From the NCBI GenBank assembly GCA_030539275.1, contig JAUNSK010000010.1, positions 56,348 to 115,883 of the forward strand: 59,536 nt of DNA, written 5' to 3'. Source of the DNA: Oscillospiraceae bacterium (GTDB lineage Bacteria; Bacillota; Clostridia; Oscillospirales; Ruminococcaceae). The position numbers were made by a program, and so were the translations under genes. This document shows positions 25,690 through 33,485 of the stretch, one piece after another. The number at the start of each line of letters is the position of its first letter. Within the stretch, counting starts at the first letter, position 1. A model generated the notes under the pieces. It worked only from the letters and a program-made list of their open reading frames with translations, did not search any database and was not told the DNA's origin.

Positions 25690-25801
25690 TATGCTGCACC
25701 TCCTTCTCGTAATAATTGCTGCATATTATTGCATCAGCGTTACTGAAAACCCGATACATGCTCAGTATTGAAAACTCACGTATAGAGTTTTCAGGAACGC
25801 T
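25690..25801 (-). promoter_or_regulatory. Structured 5' leader of rpmB with two competing hairpins
   Basis: On the minus strand the predicted RNA begins with a 15-base arm (25787-25801) that pairs, with one mismatch, to 25736-25750 (AGCGTT...CTGAAAAC type stem). Part of the same arm can instead form GAAAACTC/GAGTTTTC with a 7-base loop. A further AATAAT/ATTATT hairpin lies near the ribosome site. The mutually exclusive foldings suggest autogenous regulation by L28; I cannot say whether the motif has been described. Confidence 0.45.
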
Positions 25802-25807
25802 TTAAAT

Positions 25808-25836
25808 ATTCTATCATACATTAAGACAAAAATCAA
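25808..25836 (-). promoter_or_regulatory. Predicted promoter for rpmB
   Basis: On the minus strand TTGATT (25831-25836) and TAGAAT (25808-25813) are spaced by 17 bases with TG before the -10 box. The expected transcript start coincides with the beginning of the leader stem. The rest of the gap to 26053 is AT-rich and shows nothing further. Confidence 0.6.
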
Positions 25837-26053
25837 GTCTTTTCTAAAAAAAAATGACTTTACAAGATAAGGTTTTTTTATTTTTTAACAAATGTAAGCA
25901 GGCATCAGATGTCTGAGAATAAAGAAAAACTATTAATATATATAAAAATTACTTAAAGAGATACAATTAGTGATAAAAATAGCTTGCATTTTAAACAAAA
26001 TTACAGTAAAATAATAAGTGATATGCAATAAAAAAAGAATGGAGAAATAAAAA

Positions 26054-26686
26054 ATGACAAATGTTCTTCTGCAAACTATATATATAACATTAATAAGGGC
26101 GCTTGTACTATTCACAGGGCTTCCTGTGCATGAATTTGCACATGCTTTTATGGCAGACAAGTTAGGAGACGATACGCCGAGAAGACAGGGAAGACTGTCA
26201 CTTAATCCTTTTGCTCATCTTGATCTGTTCGGCAGCTTATGCATGCTTGTAACAGGTTTCGGATGGGCAAAGCCAGTCCAGATCAATCCAAGAAATTTTA
26301 AAAAATCCAGGTCATCAAATATTCTCGTTGCTCTGGCAGGACCTGTATCAAACATAATTATGGCACTGATTGTGCTTATTATCTACAAGCTTATATTTAA
26401 AGTCGGAATTACTAATACCTACTTAAGTTTTGTACTGTTTCAGATCATATCAATAAACATTGGTCTTGCTGTATTTAACCTGATCCCTGTTCCTCCTCTT
26501 GACGGTTCGCAGGTGCTTATGCCGTTTCTGCCGACAAAATTTGTACTGAAGATTCTTGAAAATCAGATCTACGTATTTCTGGGACTTATCCTTGTTCTGA
26601 GAATTCCTGTAGTATCCTATGCAATAAACGCTGTTGCCAACCTCATAATCAGATTTCTTGATCTGATCACAGGATTTCTGGGGTAG
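26054..26686 (+). CDS. Site-2-protease-family (M50) intramembrane metalloprotease
   Basis: This 210-residue polytopic protein has the zinc-binding HEFAH at 26-30 and the second metal-site motif NLIPVPPLDG near residue 140, the hallmarks of the compact M50 group (YwhC/FtsH-independent S2P-like proteins). It should cleave membrane-embedded substrates, unknown here. It lies 8 bases upstream of scpA, so it is probably co-transcribed with the condensin genes, a frequent arrangement in clostridia. There is no PDZ domain, unlike RseP. Confidence 0.88.
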   Translation: MTNVLLQTIYITLIRALVLFTGLPVHEFAHAFMADKLGDDTPRRQGRLSLNPFAHLDLFGSLCMLVTGFGWAKPVQINPRNFKKSRSSNILVALAGPVSNIIMALIVLIIYKLIFKVGITNTYLSFVLFQIISINIGLAVFNLIPVPPLDGSQVLMPFLPTKFVLKILENQIYVFLGLILVLRIPVVSYAINAVANLIIRFLDLITGFLG

Positions 26687-26694
26687 AGGTCAAA

Positions 26695-27414
26695 ATGGAA
26701 AAGCTATCTTTCAAGCTTGAAGTATTTGAAGGTCCGCTTGATCTGCTCCTTCATCTTATTTCAAAGCATAAGCTTAATATAAATGACATAGAAATATCAA
26801 AGCTGCTTGAGCAGTATCTTAAGTATCTTGAGGACTGTATGGAACATGACCTGGAACTTGCAGGTGAATTCCTTGAGATGGCTGCGAGACTTATCTATAT
26901 AAAAACAGTTTCCCTGCTTCCTGTTCCTGAGGAGGCAGAGGCTGAAAAGAAAGAGCTTCAGGGAACACTTATAGAATATTCACAGTGCAAAAAAGCAGCA
27001 GGTCTGCTTAGAAAATTATTTTGTGCAGATGATATATTTGTGAGAAAACAGGCAAAAATAAAAGCAGATCTTACTTATGCAAAAATACATGAAAGTACTG
27101 TTCTCTCAGATGCTCTCAAAGCTTCAAGCATGAAAAAGCTTGCAGCTATGCAGCCGCAGCAGGATGATCGTTTTAAGGTCATTGTCAAGCACAAAATGTA
27201 TTCTGTTACTACAAAGGTAATTTACATACTACGTATGCTTTATAATTCCGGCAGAGCCGATATGGATAAGCTGTATGAAAATGTATTTGACAGGTCCGAA
27301 AGGGTTGCTACATTTCTTGCAGTTCTTGAACTGACTAAATCCGGACGTATATACATTAATGATGACAATACAGAAATAACTTTTATAGGAAAGCAGGGTA
27401 GGACAAGAGTATGA
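26695..27414 (+). CDS. scpA: Segregation and condensation protein A
   Basis: This 239-residue kleisin starts with FKLEVFEGPLDLLLHLISKHKLNI, the SMC-neck-binding N-terminal domain (described here as residues 5-28), and ends with the winged-helix domain that contacts the SMC head. With ScpB and SMC it forms the condensin that compacts and segregates the chromosome. Its stop overlaps the scpB start by four bases (ATGA), a typical translationally coupled pair. No smc gene is in the window. Confidence 0.96.
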   Translation: MEKLSFKLEVFEGPLDLLLHLISKHKLNINDIEISKLLEQYLKYLEDCMEHDLELAGEFLEMAARLIYIKTVSLLPVPEEAEAEKKELQGTLIEYSQCKKAAGLLRKLFCADDIFVRKQAKIKADLTYAKIHESTVLSDALKASSMKKLAAMQPQQDDRFKVIVKHKMYSVTTKVIYILRMLYNSGRADMDKLYENVFDRSERVATFLAVLELTKSGRIYINDDNTEITFIGKQGRTRV

Positions 27415-27971
27415 TCAATGATGAAAATCTGTCAGCAGCTGAGGCTGTATTGTTTGCATATGGCGAACCCATTAAAGGTGAGCTTCTTGCCAGTGTCTGC
27501 AGTATCGATAAGCAGAGCGTACCCCAACTGATTCATAAGCTCAACGAACGGTACGAGAAATATGATTCTGCTCTTGAAGTACTGAAGCTTGATGACTCAT
27601 ATCAGCTTGCAACGAGAAAAAAGTATGCGGAAAGTATACGAAGTGCACTGGAAACAGGCAGGACAGCGGCATTGTCTGCTGCAGCAATGGAATGCCTTGC
27701 TATAATAGCATATAATCAGCCTGTTACAAGGAGTTTTGTCGAAAATGTCAGGGGAATAGACAGTTCTTCAGTGATGAATAAGCTCGTCGAAAGAGGACTT
27801 ATTGAAGAAGCAGAAAGACTCGATGTTCCCGGACGTCCTATTTCTTATAGAACAACAAATAACTTCCTGCGCTGTTTCAGCCTTTCTTCTCTTGATGATC
27901 TTCCTGATATTGCCGGACAAGGCGATACTGATTTGTTCAGTTCAGTCCGGACAGATACACAGGAGAAATAA
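27411..27971 (+). CDS. scpB: Segregation and condensation protein B
   Basis: This 186-residue protein has two winged-helix domains, with the conserved AAEAVLFAYGEPI at the start and LAIIAYNQPVTRSFVENVRG in the second domain. ScpB dimers bind the ScpA linker in the SMC complex. The start overlaps scpA by four bases. The next gene begins 29 bases downstream behind a good ribosome site, extending the operon. Confidence 0.96.
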   Translation: MINDENLSAAEAVLFAYGEPIKGELLASVCSIDKQSVPQLIHKLNERYEKYDSALEVLKLDDSYQLATRKKYAESIRSALETGRTAALSAAAMECLAIIAYNQPVTRSFVENVRGIDSSSVMNKLVERGLIEEAERLDVPGRPISYRTTNNFLRCFSLSSLDDLPDIAGQGDTDLFSSVRTDTQEK

Positions 27972-28000
27972 AACTTTGAAACAGCAAGGGGTGATGCTTT

Positions 28001-29164
28001 TTGTGGGTGTATATTCTTCTAGCCATATTGCTTCTCTTTATACTTCTTCTAAATATAAATGCTGTAATTGAGATAAGCTATATAGAGCAGAATTTTGAAT
28101 ACCATATAAAATATGGCTTTATAGATTTTATAAACAATACCGGAAAAAGCTTTAATATATTCAGGAGAAAACATAAAAGCCGCAGGAAAAATAAAAATGC
28201 AGAAAAAAAATCTGAGAGTTCTTCAGCAGTAAAAGACAAATCAGATAATAAAAATGCAGATAAAAAAGAGAATGATAAAAAAGCGTCCCGTAAAGAAAAG
28301 GATAGTAATTTCAATGATCTGCTTGATAAGATCGCAACTGCATATGATCTTTATACAAGCTCCAGGAAACATCTTGGAAGGCTCATAAAAGGCATAAGTC
28401 TTCATGAGCTGTATGTAAACTTCTGTGTCGCTGATGAGAATGCATATGACTGTGCACTCAAATACGGAAGACTCAGTGCTGCAGTGTATAACATAACCGG
28501 ATTTCTCTGCTGCGCTTTTAATGTAAAAAAAAAGAGTATCACGGTTTCAAATATATATAAAAACACTGACAGCATATATGATTTCAGCTGCAGAGTAAGA
28601 CTGAGGCTTGGAAGGGCTGTCACTGCAGCAGTTGGAATTCTGATAGCATACATGAAAAATGATACGAATAACACGCAAAACCAAAGGGATACTAATAAAA
28701 AGAATGAAAATACACAGGAAAATGAAAAAAAACTAAAGGAGTGTTTATTTATGAATGATCATCCGGTTCAGGGTCTAATGGGTACAACTATTGAAAAGCT
28801 AAGAGATATGATAGACGTCAATACAATTATTGGTGAACCAATATCCACATCAGACGGTACAACTATCATACCGGTATCAAAAGTAACTTTCGGTTTTGCT
28901 TCAGGAGGATCAGATCTGCCGACAAAACAGCAGAAGGAACTTTTCGGAGGTGGATCCGGTGCAGGAATGTCCATACAGCCACTTGCATTCATATGCGTAT
29001 CATCTTCAGGCGAGGTCAAGCTCCTTCAGATGTCTGTAAATGCTTCGAAGGAAAATGCAATTATAAATACTGTTCCTGATCTGATCGACAAGATCTCAGA
29101 CATGGTTTCATCCAAATCAAAATTAAAAAATAAAGATGACAGCAAACAGAAAAAAGCAGACTAA
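28001..29164 (+). CDS. DUF2953 membrane protein fused in frame to YtfJ
   Basis: One uninterrupted 387-codon frame combines two proteins that are usually separate. Residues 1-20 are a membrane helix, 50-100 a Lys/Glu-rich linker, and 100-220 the DUF2953 domain; from residue 251 on it is a complete YtfJ/GerW-type protein. The start is a TTG at 28001 with AAGGGGTG upstream. The junction contains an A8 tract (28725-28732) directly followed by CTAA; one base fewer in the tract would end DUF2953 at TAA 28734-28736, just before the YtfJ ribosome site. The fusion may therefore be a sequencing error, a real mutation, or a slippage site. Confidence 0.7.
   Translation: MWVYILLAILLLFILLLNINAVIEISYIEQNFEYHIKYGFIDFINNTGKSFNIFRRKHKSRRKNKNAEKKSESSSAVKDKSDNKNADKKENDKKASRKEKDSNFNDLLDKIATAYDLYTSSRKHLGRLIKGISLHELYVNFCVADENAYDCALKYGRLSAAVYNITGFLCCAFNVKKKSITVSNIYKNTDSIYDFSCRVRLRLGRAVTAAVGILIAYMKNDTNNTQNQRDTNKKNENTQENEKKLKECLFMNDHPVQGLMGTTIEKLRDMIDVNTIIGEPISTSDGTTIIPVSKVTFGFASGGSDLPTKQQKELFGGGSGAGMSIQPLAFICVSSSGEVKLLQMSVNASKENAIINTVPDLIDKISDMVSSKSKLKNKDDSKQKKAD
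28751..29164 (+). CDS. ytfJ: YtfJ/GerW-family sporulation protein (internal start within the fusion)
   Basis: From the ATG at 28751 the frame encodes 137 residues that make a whole YtfJ protein, with EPISTSDGTTIIPVSKVTFGF and a Gly-rich loop followed by PLAFICVSSSGEVKLL. AAAGGAG at 28735-28741 stands 9 bases before this ATG, an ideal ribosome site, so a free YtfJ is very probably made whether or not the fusion is translated. YtfJ-family proteins are forespore-expressed and needed for normal germination in Bacillus. Confidence 0.8.
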   Translation: MNDHPVQGLMGTTIEKLRDMIDVNTIIGEPISTSDGTTIIPVSKVTFGFASGGSDLPTKQQKELFGGGSGAGMSIQPLAFICVSSSGEVKLLQMSVNASKENAIINTVPDLIDKISDMVSSKSKLKNKDDSKQKKAD

Positions 29165-29237
29165 CCGTTCGTAATTATTTTAATAATACCTTCATAAAAT
29201 AGTACAGATACAATACATTTTATGGAGGTTGTTGTTT

Positions 29238-30386
29238 ATGATAAAAAGAATTATTTCTTTTATTATACCTGTTGCGATGATTGTTCCGGTTATTATGCCT
29301 GGTCATGTAAGTGCAGCACAGACTGATCCTGCGGTATCTGCCAGGGGAGCAGTTCTTATTGAAGCAAAGACAGGCAACATAATAATGGAAAAGAATGCTG
29401 ATACAAAGCTCCCTATGGCAAGTACAACAAAGATCATGACGACTCTTCTATGTCTTGAAAGCGGTGACCTTGATGAGGAATTTGTTGTTGATCCTGAAGC
29501 AATAAAAGTTGAAGGATCTTCAATGGGACTCGTGGAAGGAGATCTGGTAAGCAAACGTGATCTCTGCATAGGAATGCTTCTTCCTTCAGGAAATGATGCG
29601 GCGAACGCAACTGCAGTAAAGCTCGCCGGATCAATACCTGAATTCGCCAAGCTTATGAACAGGAGGGCCGAAGAGATCGGCATGACCAGGACCTGTTTTG
29701 TCACACCGTCAGGGCTTGAAGGCGAGGGCCACGGAGCCTCGGCCTATGACATGGCTCTTCTTGCAAGAGAAGCACTGAGAAACGAAGATTTTGCAGCTAT
29801 CTGTTCACAGTCTACCGCAAGACTTACATTCGGTAATCCTCCGTATGACAGATGGCTCAAGAACACAAATAAGCTTCTCAGAATGTACAGCGGTGTAACA
29901 GGTGTAAAGACAGGTTTTACGGATGAAGCAGGCAGATGTCTGGTTTCTTCATGTGAGAGAGACGGAGTATCACTGATATGTGTTACACTCAATGACCGCA
30001 ATGACTGGGATGATCATATGAAAATGTATGACTACGGTTTTTCTGTCCTTCATGCTACAGAGCTTCGTCCTGAATCAGTAGCAGTGAATGTAGTCGGGGG
30101 AATGGCACACAGTATTCCGGTAATGTCAGACGGTTGTATTTCTATAGGAACAAAGGATTCTGATCTGTCCATGATTGAGTCACGTGTTTTTCTGGAGCCA
30201 TTTCTGTATGCGCCGGTTGCGAGTCATACATATGCGGGATATATCGAATATTATAATAACGACAGACTCATTGACAGCCTTGATCTGTATACCAGTGCAA
30301 GTACAGGGATCGAAACAGGAGTAGTAAAAAAAGAAGCAACAATCGGCAGGAAAATAATTGATTTTTTCAGAGGAATTATTAAATGA
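29238..30386 (+). CDS. dacF: Serine-type D-Ala-D-Ala carboxypeptidase (DacF/PBP5-like)
   Basis: This 382-residue low-molecular-weight penicillin-binding protein has a signal peptide at 1-26 (VSA/AQ). The active-site motifs are STTK at 62-65 (ASTTKIM), SGN near 118, and KTG in GVKTGFTDEAGR near 225. The C-terminal PBP5-type beta domain ends in an amphipathic helix that holds it on the membrane. It trims D-alanine from peptidoglycan stem peptides; among sporulation genes a DacF-like role in spore cortex is plausible but unproven. GGAGG at 29224-29228 places the start at 29238. Confidence 0.88.
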   Translation: MIKRIISFIIPVAMIVPVIMPGHVSAAQTDPAVSARGAVLIEAKTGNIIMEKNADTKLPMASTTKIMTTLLCLESGDLDEEFVVDPEAIKVEGSSMGLVEGDLVSKRDLCIGMLLPSGNDAANATAVKLAGSIPEFAKLMNRRAEEIGMTRTCFVTPSGLEGEGHGASAYDMALLAREALRNEDFAAICSQSTARLTFGNPPYDRWLKNTNKLLRMYSGVTGVKTGFTDEAGRCLVSSCERDGVSLICVTLNDRNDWDDHMKMYDYGFSVLHATELRPESVAVNVVGGMAHSIPVMSDGCISIGTKDSDLSMIESRVFLEPFLYAPVASHTYAGYIEYYNNDRLIDSLDLYTSASTGIETGVVKKEATIGRKIIDFFRGIIK

Positions 30387-30396
30387 GGTGAGAAAT

Positions 30397-31938
30397 ATGC
30401 GTGTTGTTACAACACAACAGATGAGAAAGCTGGAAGCACTTGCAGATAAATCAGGTGTTTCATACAAGAAGTTAATGGACAATGCAGGCATGTGCCTTGC
30501 GCAGAAAATAGAATTCTGTGCACAGAAAACCATAGCAAATCCGGATATCGTCTTTTTGTGCGGATCAGGCAATAATGCGGGAGATTGTTTCACAGCAGCA
30601 TCACTGCTGCGTGAGAGCAGCTACAATATATATGTCTGCCTTCTTTGCGGTGAACCTAAGACACAGATCTCCCTTGAAGCATATAAAAGTCTCAGAAATG
30701 TCAGGATAATTGACAACTATGAAGGGGCTCTGAGGATAATAGATAAAGCAGAGATCATAGTTGACGGGCTGTTCGGAACAGGATTTCACGGTGAACTGAG
30801 TCCTGAGCTGCGCACGATACTGAATAAAAATAAGGAAGCAATAAAGATTGCAGTTGACATTCCGAGCGGAGGCAACGGCGATACAGGTGCTGCATGCTAC
30901 GGATGTTTCTGTGCTGATTATACAATAACATTCGGATATAAGAAATTCGGCATGACACAGTATCCTCTGAAAAACTACTGCGGAAAAATTGAAGTATGTG
31001 ATATCGGTATTCCTGATTTCTGTCTTCAGATGCTCGATGAAGACCTTCAGGAGATAGATGACAGCATAATAACGGGTATTATCAAGCCACGCAACCCGGA
31101 CTCTCATAAGGGTACATACGGAACTGTTCTGTGTCTTACAGGAAGTGCCTCTATGCCGGGTGCGGGAGTCCTGTCATCAAGGGCAGCACTGAGGTGCGGT
31201 GCCGGACTCGTTAAGGTTTGCGCTGTCAAGGAGGATATTCCTTCGCTTGCCTCAGTAATGCCGGAGGCAGTGTATATTTCGATGAAATCCGATAAGGACG
31301 GATTCTATACAGCGGATAATATTAAAAAGATCGAATCACACCTAAGCAGTGCACAGGCTGTACTTATAGGATGTGGACTTGGTGTGACCGATGAAACAAA
31401 AAAACTTGTGCGTGAAATAATTTTAACTGCAGATTGTCCTGTAGTTCTTGATGCTGATGGTATAAACTGTATAGCTGACTGCATAGATATTATTAGCAAA
31501 GCAAAATCAAAAATAATTCTCACTCCGCATCCTAAGGAAATGGCAGGACTGTTAAAATGCAGCGCTGCACAGGTACAGAGTGACAGGCTTGACAAGTGCC
31601 GGAGTTTTATCAGTGAGAACAAAAATGCTGTTCTGGTGCTGAAGGGTGCCGGTACAATAATAATGGATTCAAAAAAAGCATACATCAATAACACAGGAAA
31701 TCCGGGAATGAGCTGCGGCGGCAGCGGTGATGTACTGAGCGGAATGATAGCTTCCTTTGCAGCACTGAAGACTGATCCGTTCCTATGTGCCGTTCTTGGA
31801 GTAAATCTGCACGGACGTGCAGGCGATGCAGCAGCCCAGAGGTATTCAATGAGCTATATGCAGCCGTCTGATATTATCAGTTGTCTTCCGGACATCTTCC
31901 TAAAGCTTGAAAAGGCCGTAAATGTAAAAAGAAAGTAA
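30397..31938 (+). CDS. nnr: Bifunctional NAD(P)H-hydrate epimerase / ADP-dependent dehydratase
   Basis: This 513-residue fusion repairs hydrated NAD(P)H. The N-terminal epimerase domain (about 1-215) has FLCGSGNNAGDCFTAA and DGLFGTGF. The C-terminal ribokinase-like dehydratase (about 225-513) has GSASMPGAGVLSSRAALRCGAG, LTPHPKEMAGLL and NPGMSCGGSGDVLSGMI, all family signatures. GAGGTGAG just upstream sets the start at 30397, 10 bases after dacF, so the two genes are likely co-transcribed. Both active domains look intact. Confidence 0.95.
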   Translation: MRVVTTQQMRKLEALADKSGVSYKKLMDNAGMCLAQKIEFCAQKTIANPDIVFLCGSGNNAGDCFTAASLLRESSYNIYVCLLCGEPKTQISLEAYKSLRNVRIIDNYEGALRIIDKAEIIVDGLFGTGFHGELSPELRTILNKNKEAIKIAVDIPSGGNGDTGAACYGCFCADYTITFGYKKFGMTQYPLKNYCGKIEVCDIGIPDFCLQMLDEDLQEIDDSIITGIIKPRNPDSHKGTYGTVLCLTGSASMPGAGVLSSRAALRCGAGLVKVCAVKEDIPSLASVMPEAVYISMKSDKDGFYTADNIKKIESHLSSAQAVLIGCGLGVTDETKKLVREIILTADCPVVLDADGINCIADCIDIISKAKSKIILTPHPKEMAGLLKCSAAQVQSDRLDKCRSFISENKNAVLVLKGAGTIIMDSKKAYINNTGNPGMSCGGSGDVLSGMIASFAALKTDPFLCAVLGVNLHGRAGDAAAQRYSMSYMQPSDIISCLPDIFLKLEKAVNVKRK

Positions 31939-32002
31939 ATAGAATCAGATGTACAAATAAACAGATGTTAAAATAAAAATTTTTAATATAAGAGGAGTTA
32001 TT

Positions 32003-32650
32003 ATGAAACGTTTATTTGTACCGTTATTAATGATCGGAATTTTATTTATGCTGTCAGGATGCCTCGGAGGCACGACAAAGCAGAACGCAAAAACAACGCT
32101 TAATTCATCATTTACATGTGATATGAAGATGCTGCAGGATGATTCTGAATATTGCGCTGTTATATCCAGAATAGGTCCCGGTGCATGGGAAGCCGAGTTT
32201 ACCTCTCCGGAAACATTATCCGGCGTAAAGCTTTCATTTATGGATTCTGAGGTTACTGCTTCATACAAGGGCCTTGCATTCTCAATACCCAAGTCCGCTA
32301 TGCCTGTCAAGTCAATACTGACTTACTTCGTAAAAGCTGCCGATGATCTGGCACTTGCTGACGGATATGAGGGAACAGTCAAGGATGGAGTTATGACTGT
32401 AAAGGGCAACCTTGATGAGGGTGAATATGAAATGAAATTTGATGAGAAGACAGGAAACCTTCTGGCTTTCATAATGGATAATCTCAAAGTTACGATGGAC
32501 TTTACAAACATGAATATAACAAATCAGAACAATATGAACGATCAGACTGATATTTCATCCGGTGACTCAGCTCAGACACAGCCTCAGGAGGAAGTTACTT
32601 CAGCTCTGGAAACGTCAGGTGAAGATGGAGAAGTAACCATTGTAAGCTGA
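32003..32650 (+). CDS. Predicted lipoprotein of unknown function
   Basis: This 215-residue protein has a lipobox LSG/C at Cys20 in an N-terminal signal (MKRLFVPLL...FMLSGCLGG). The mature part looks like a beta-rich fold without enzymatic motifs, followed by a Gln/Ser/Thr-rich C-terminal tail. AGGAG precedes the ATG. It follows nnr by 64 bases and ends at a strong terminator, so it closes the 26054-32650 gene run. Function is unknown. Confidence 0.75.
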   Translation: MKRLFVPLLMIGILFMLSGCLGGTTKQNAKTTLNSSFTCDMKMLQDDSEYCAVISRIGPGAWEAEFTSPETLSGVKLSFMDSEVTASYKGLAFSIPKSAMPVKSILTYFVKAADDLALADGYEGTVKDGVMTVKGNLDEGEYEMKFDEKTGNLLAFIMDNLKVTMDFTNMNITNQNNMNDQTDISSGDSAQTQPQEEVTSALETSGEDGEVTIVS

Positions 32651-32667
32651 TTATTCATTCAGATATG

Positions 32668-32700
32668 GCAGATACCAGATATGTGGTATCTGCTTTTTTC
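32668..32700 (+). terminator. Terminator before the pilus locus
   Basis: A 10-bp perfect stem (GCAGATACCA, TGGTATCTGC) is followed by T6. It insulates the pilin promoter from the upstream genes. Confidence 0.9.
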
Positions 32701-32784
32701 TTTGTTGATTAGGAATAATTTTACTACTAAGTTGACATATTGCAAAATAAAATGCAAATAAATGAATTTTTTTTGTAAAAAGTA

Positions 32785-32813
32785 TTGACAAATGACAACA
32801 TCACTGTTATACT
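32785..32813 (+). promoter_or_regulatory. Strong consensus promoter of the type IV pilin
   Basis: TTGACA (32785-32790) and TATACT (32808-32813) are spaced by 17 bases, the closest match to consensus on the plus strand in the window. The transcript would begin near 32820 with a TGAGG/CCTCA hairpin (32826-32841) that could protect its 5' end. Confidence 0.75.
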
Positions 32814-32882
32814 ATGTACATGAGATGAGGAAAACACCTCAGACATTAAATTAATTTCATTACAGAAAGGTAGATGTTTTTT

Positions 32883-33359
32883 ATGAGAAAATTAACAAAC
32901 ACAACAGTTCAAATCATTTCAAGAAGTCACGAGACTAAAAGTACAAACAAGCAGAAAAAATTAAAAGGCTTTACCTTGGTAGAGATAATAGTTGTACTAG
33001 TAATTCTGGCTATCCTCGCAGCAGCAATGATCCCGGCACTCACAGGCTACATCGATAAGGCAAATCAGAGAACAGCTCTTTCTGAGGCACGAAATGTTCT
33101 GATGGCAGCACAGACAGTATCAAGTGAAAAATACGCTAAGTCAGGTAATGTTCAGACAAGTATAGCACTTGATGACACGATCGAAGCAGAGATCCTCAAG
33201 CTGGCAGATCTTGACGGTTCAGCAGGAGATATTACAGCAATGACAACAACAAAGGGCAAAGTTACAGCACTTACATATATAACAACAAAGAGCTATAAGG
33301 TAGAATATACCAGCGCAGGCGGCTTCTCAGAACCAGCACCTTATACACCAGCTACATGA
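32883..33359 (+). CDS. pilA: Major type IV pilin-like protein
   Basis: This is a 158-residue prepilin. A long charged leader of 29 residues ends in Gly29, and cleavage before Phe30 would give FTLVEIIVVLVILAILAAAM, the hydrophobic N-terminal helix with Glu5 at residue 34. The globular part is small, Ala/Thr-rich and ends in a Pro-rich stretch. It is first in the locus, has its own strong promoter and a hairpin behind it, so it is probably the most abundant subunit. The start may be 32874 instead of 32883: AAAGG is 3 bases from the first and 12 from the second, neither ideal. Confidence 0.9.
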   Translation: MRKLTNTTVQIISRSHETKSTNKQKKLKGFTLVEIIVVLVILAILAAAMIPALTGYIDKANQRTALSEARNVLMAAQTVSSEKYAKSGNVQTSIALDDTIEAEILKLADLDGSAGDITAMTTTKGKVTALTYITTKSYKVEYTSAGGFSEPAPYTPAT

Positions 33360-33407
33360 TAATATATATTATCAGCTGAGCTCAACAAATTAAAATAGTT
33401 TCAATAA

Positions 33408-33446
33408 AAAGCATTCAGCACTTGACATATGAGTGCTGGATGCTTT
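33408..33446 (+). terminator. Partial terminator between pilin and pilus machinery genes
   Basis: A 15-bp stem with one mismatch (AAAGCATTCAGCACT, AGTGCTGGATGCTTT) is followed by only TTT before other bases. A leaky stop would give high pilin and lower machinery expression from one promoter. Confidence 0.65.
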
Positions 33447-33485
33447 AAAGTGTTTATATGGATTTTTTAAAAGGAGTTGGTATGT

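Noticed and set aside
29303-29704. A 133-codon minus-strand frame opposite dacF
   Set aside because: It is antisense to a well-conserved D,D-carboxypeptidase; no ribosome site or homology is evident.
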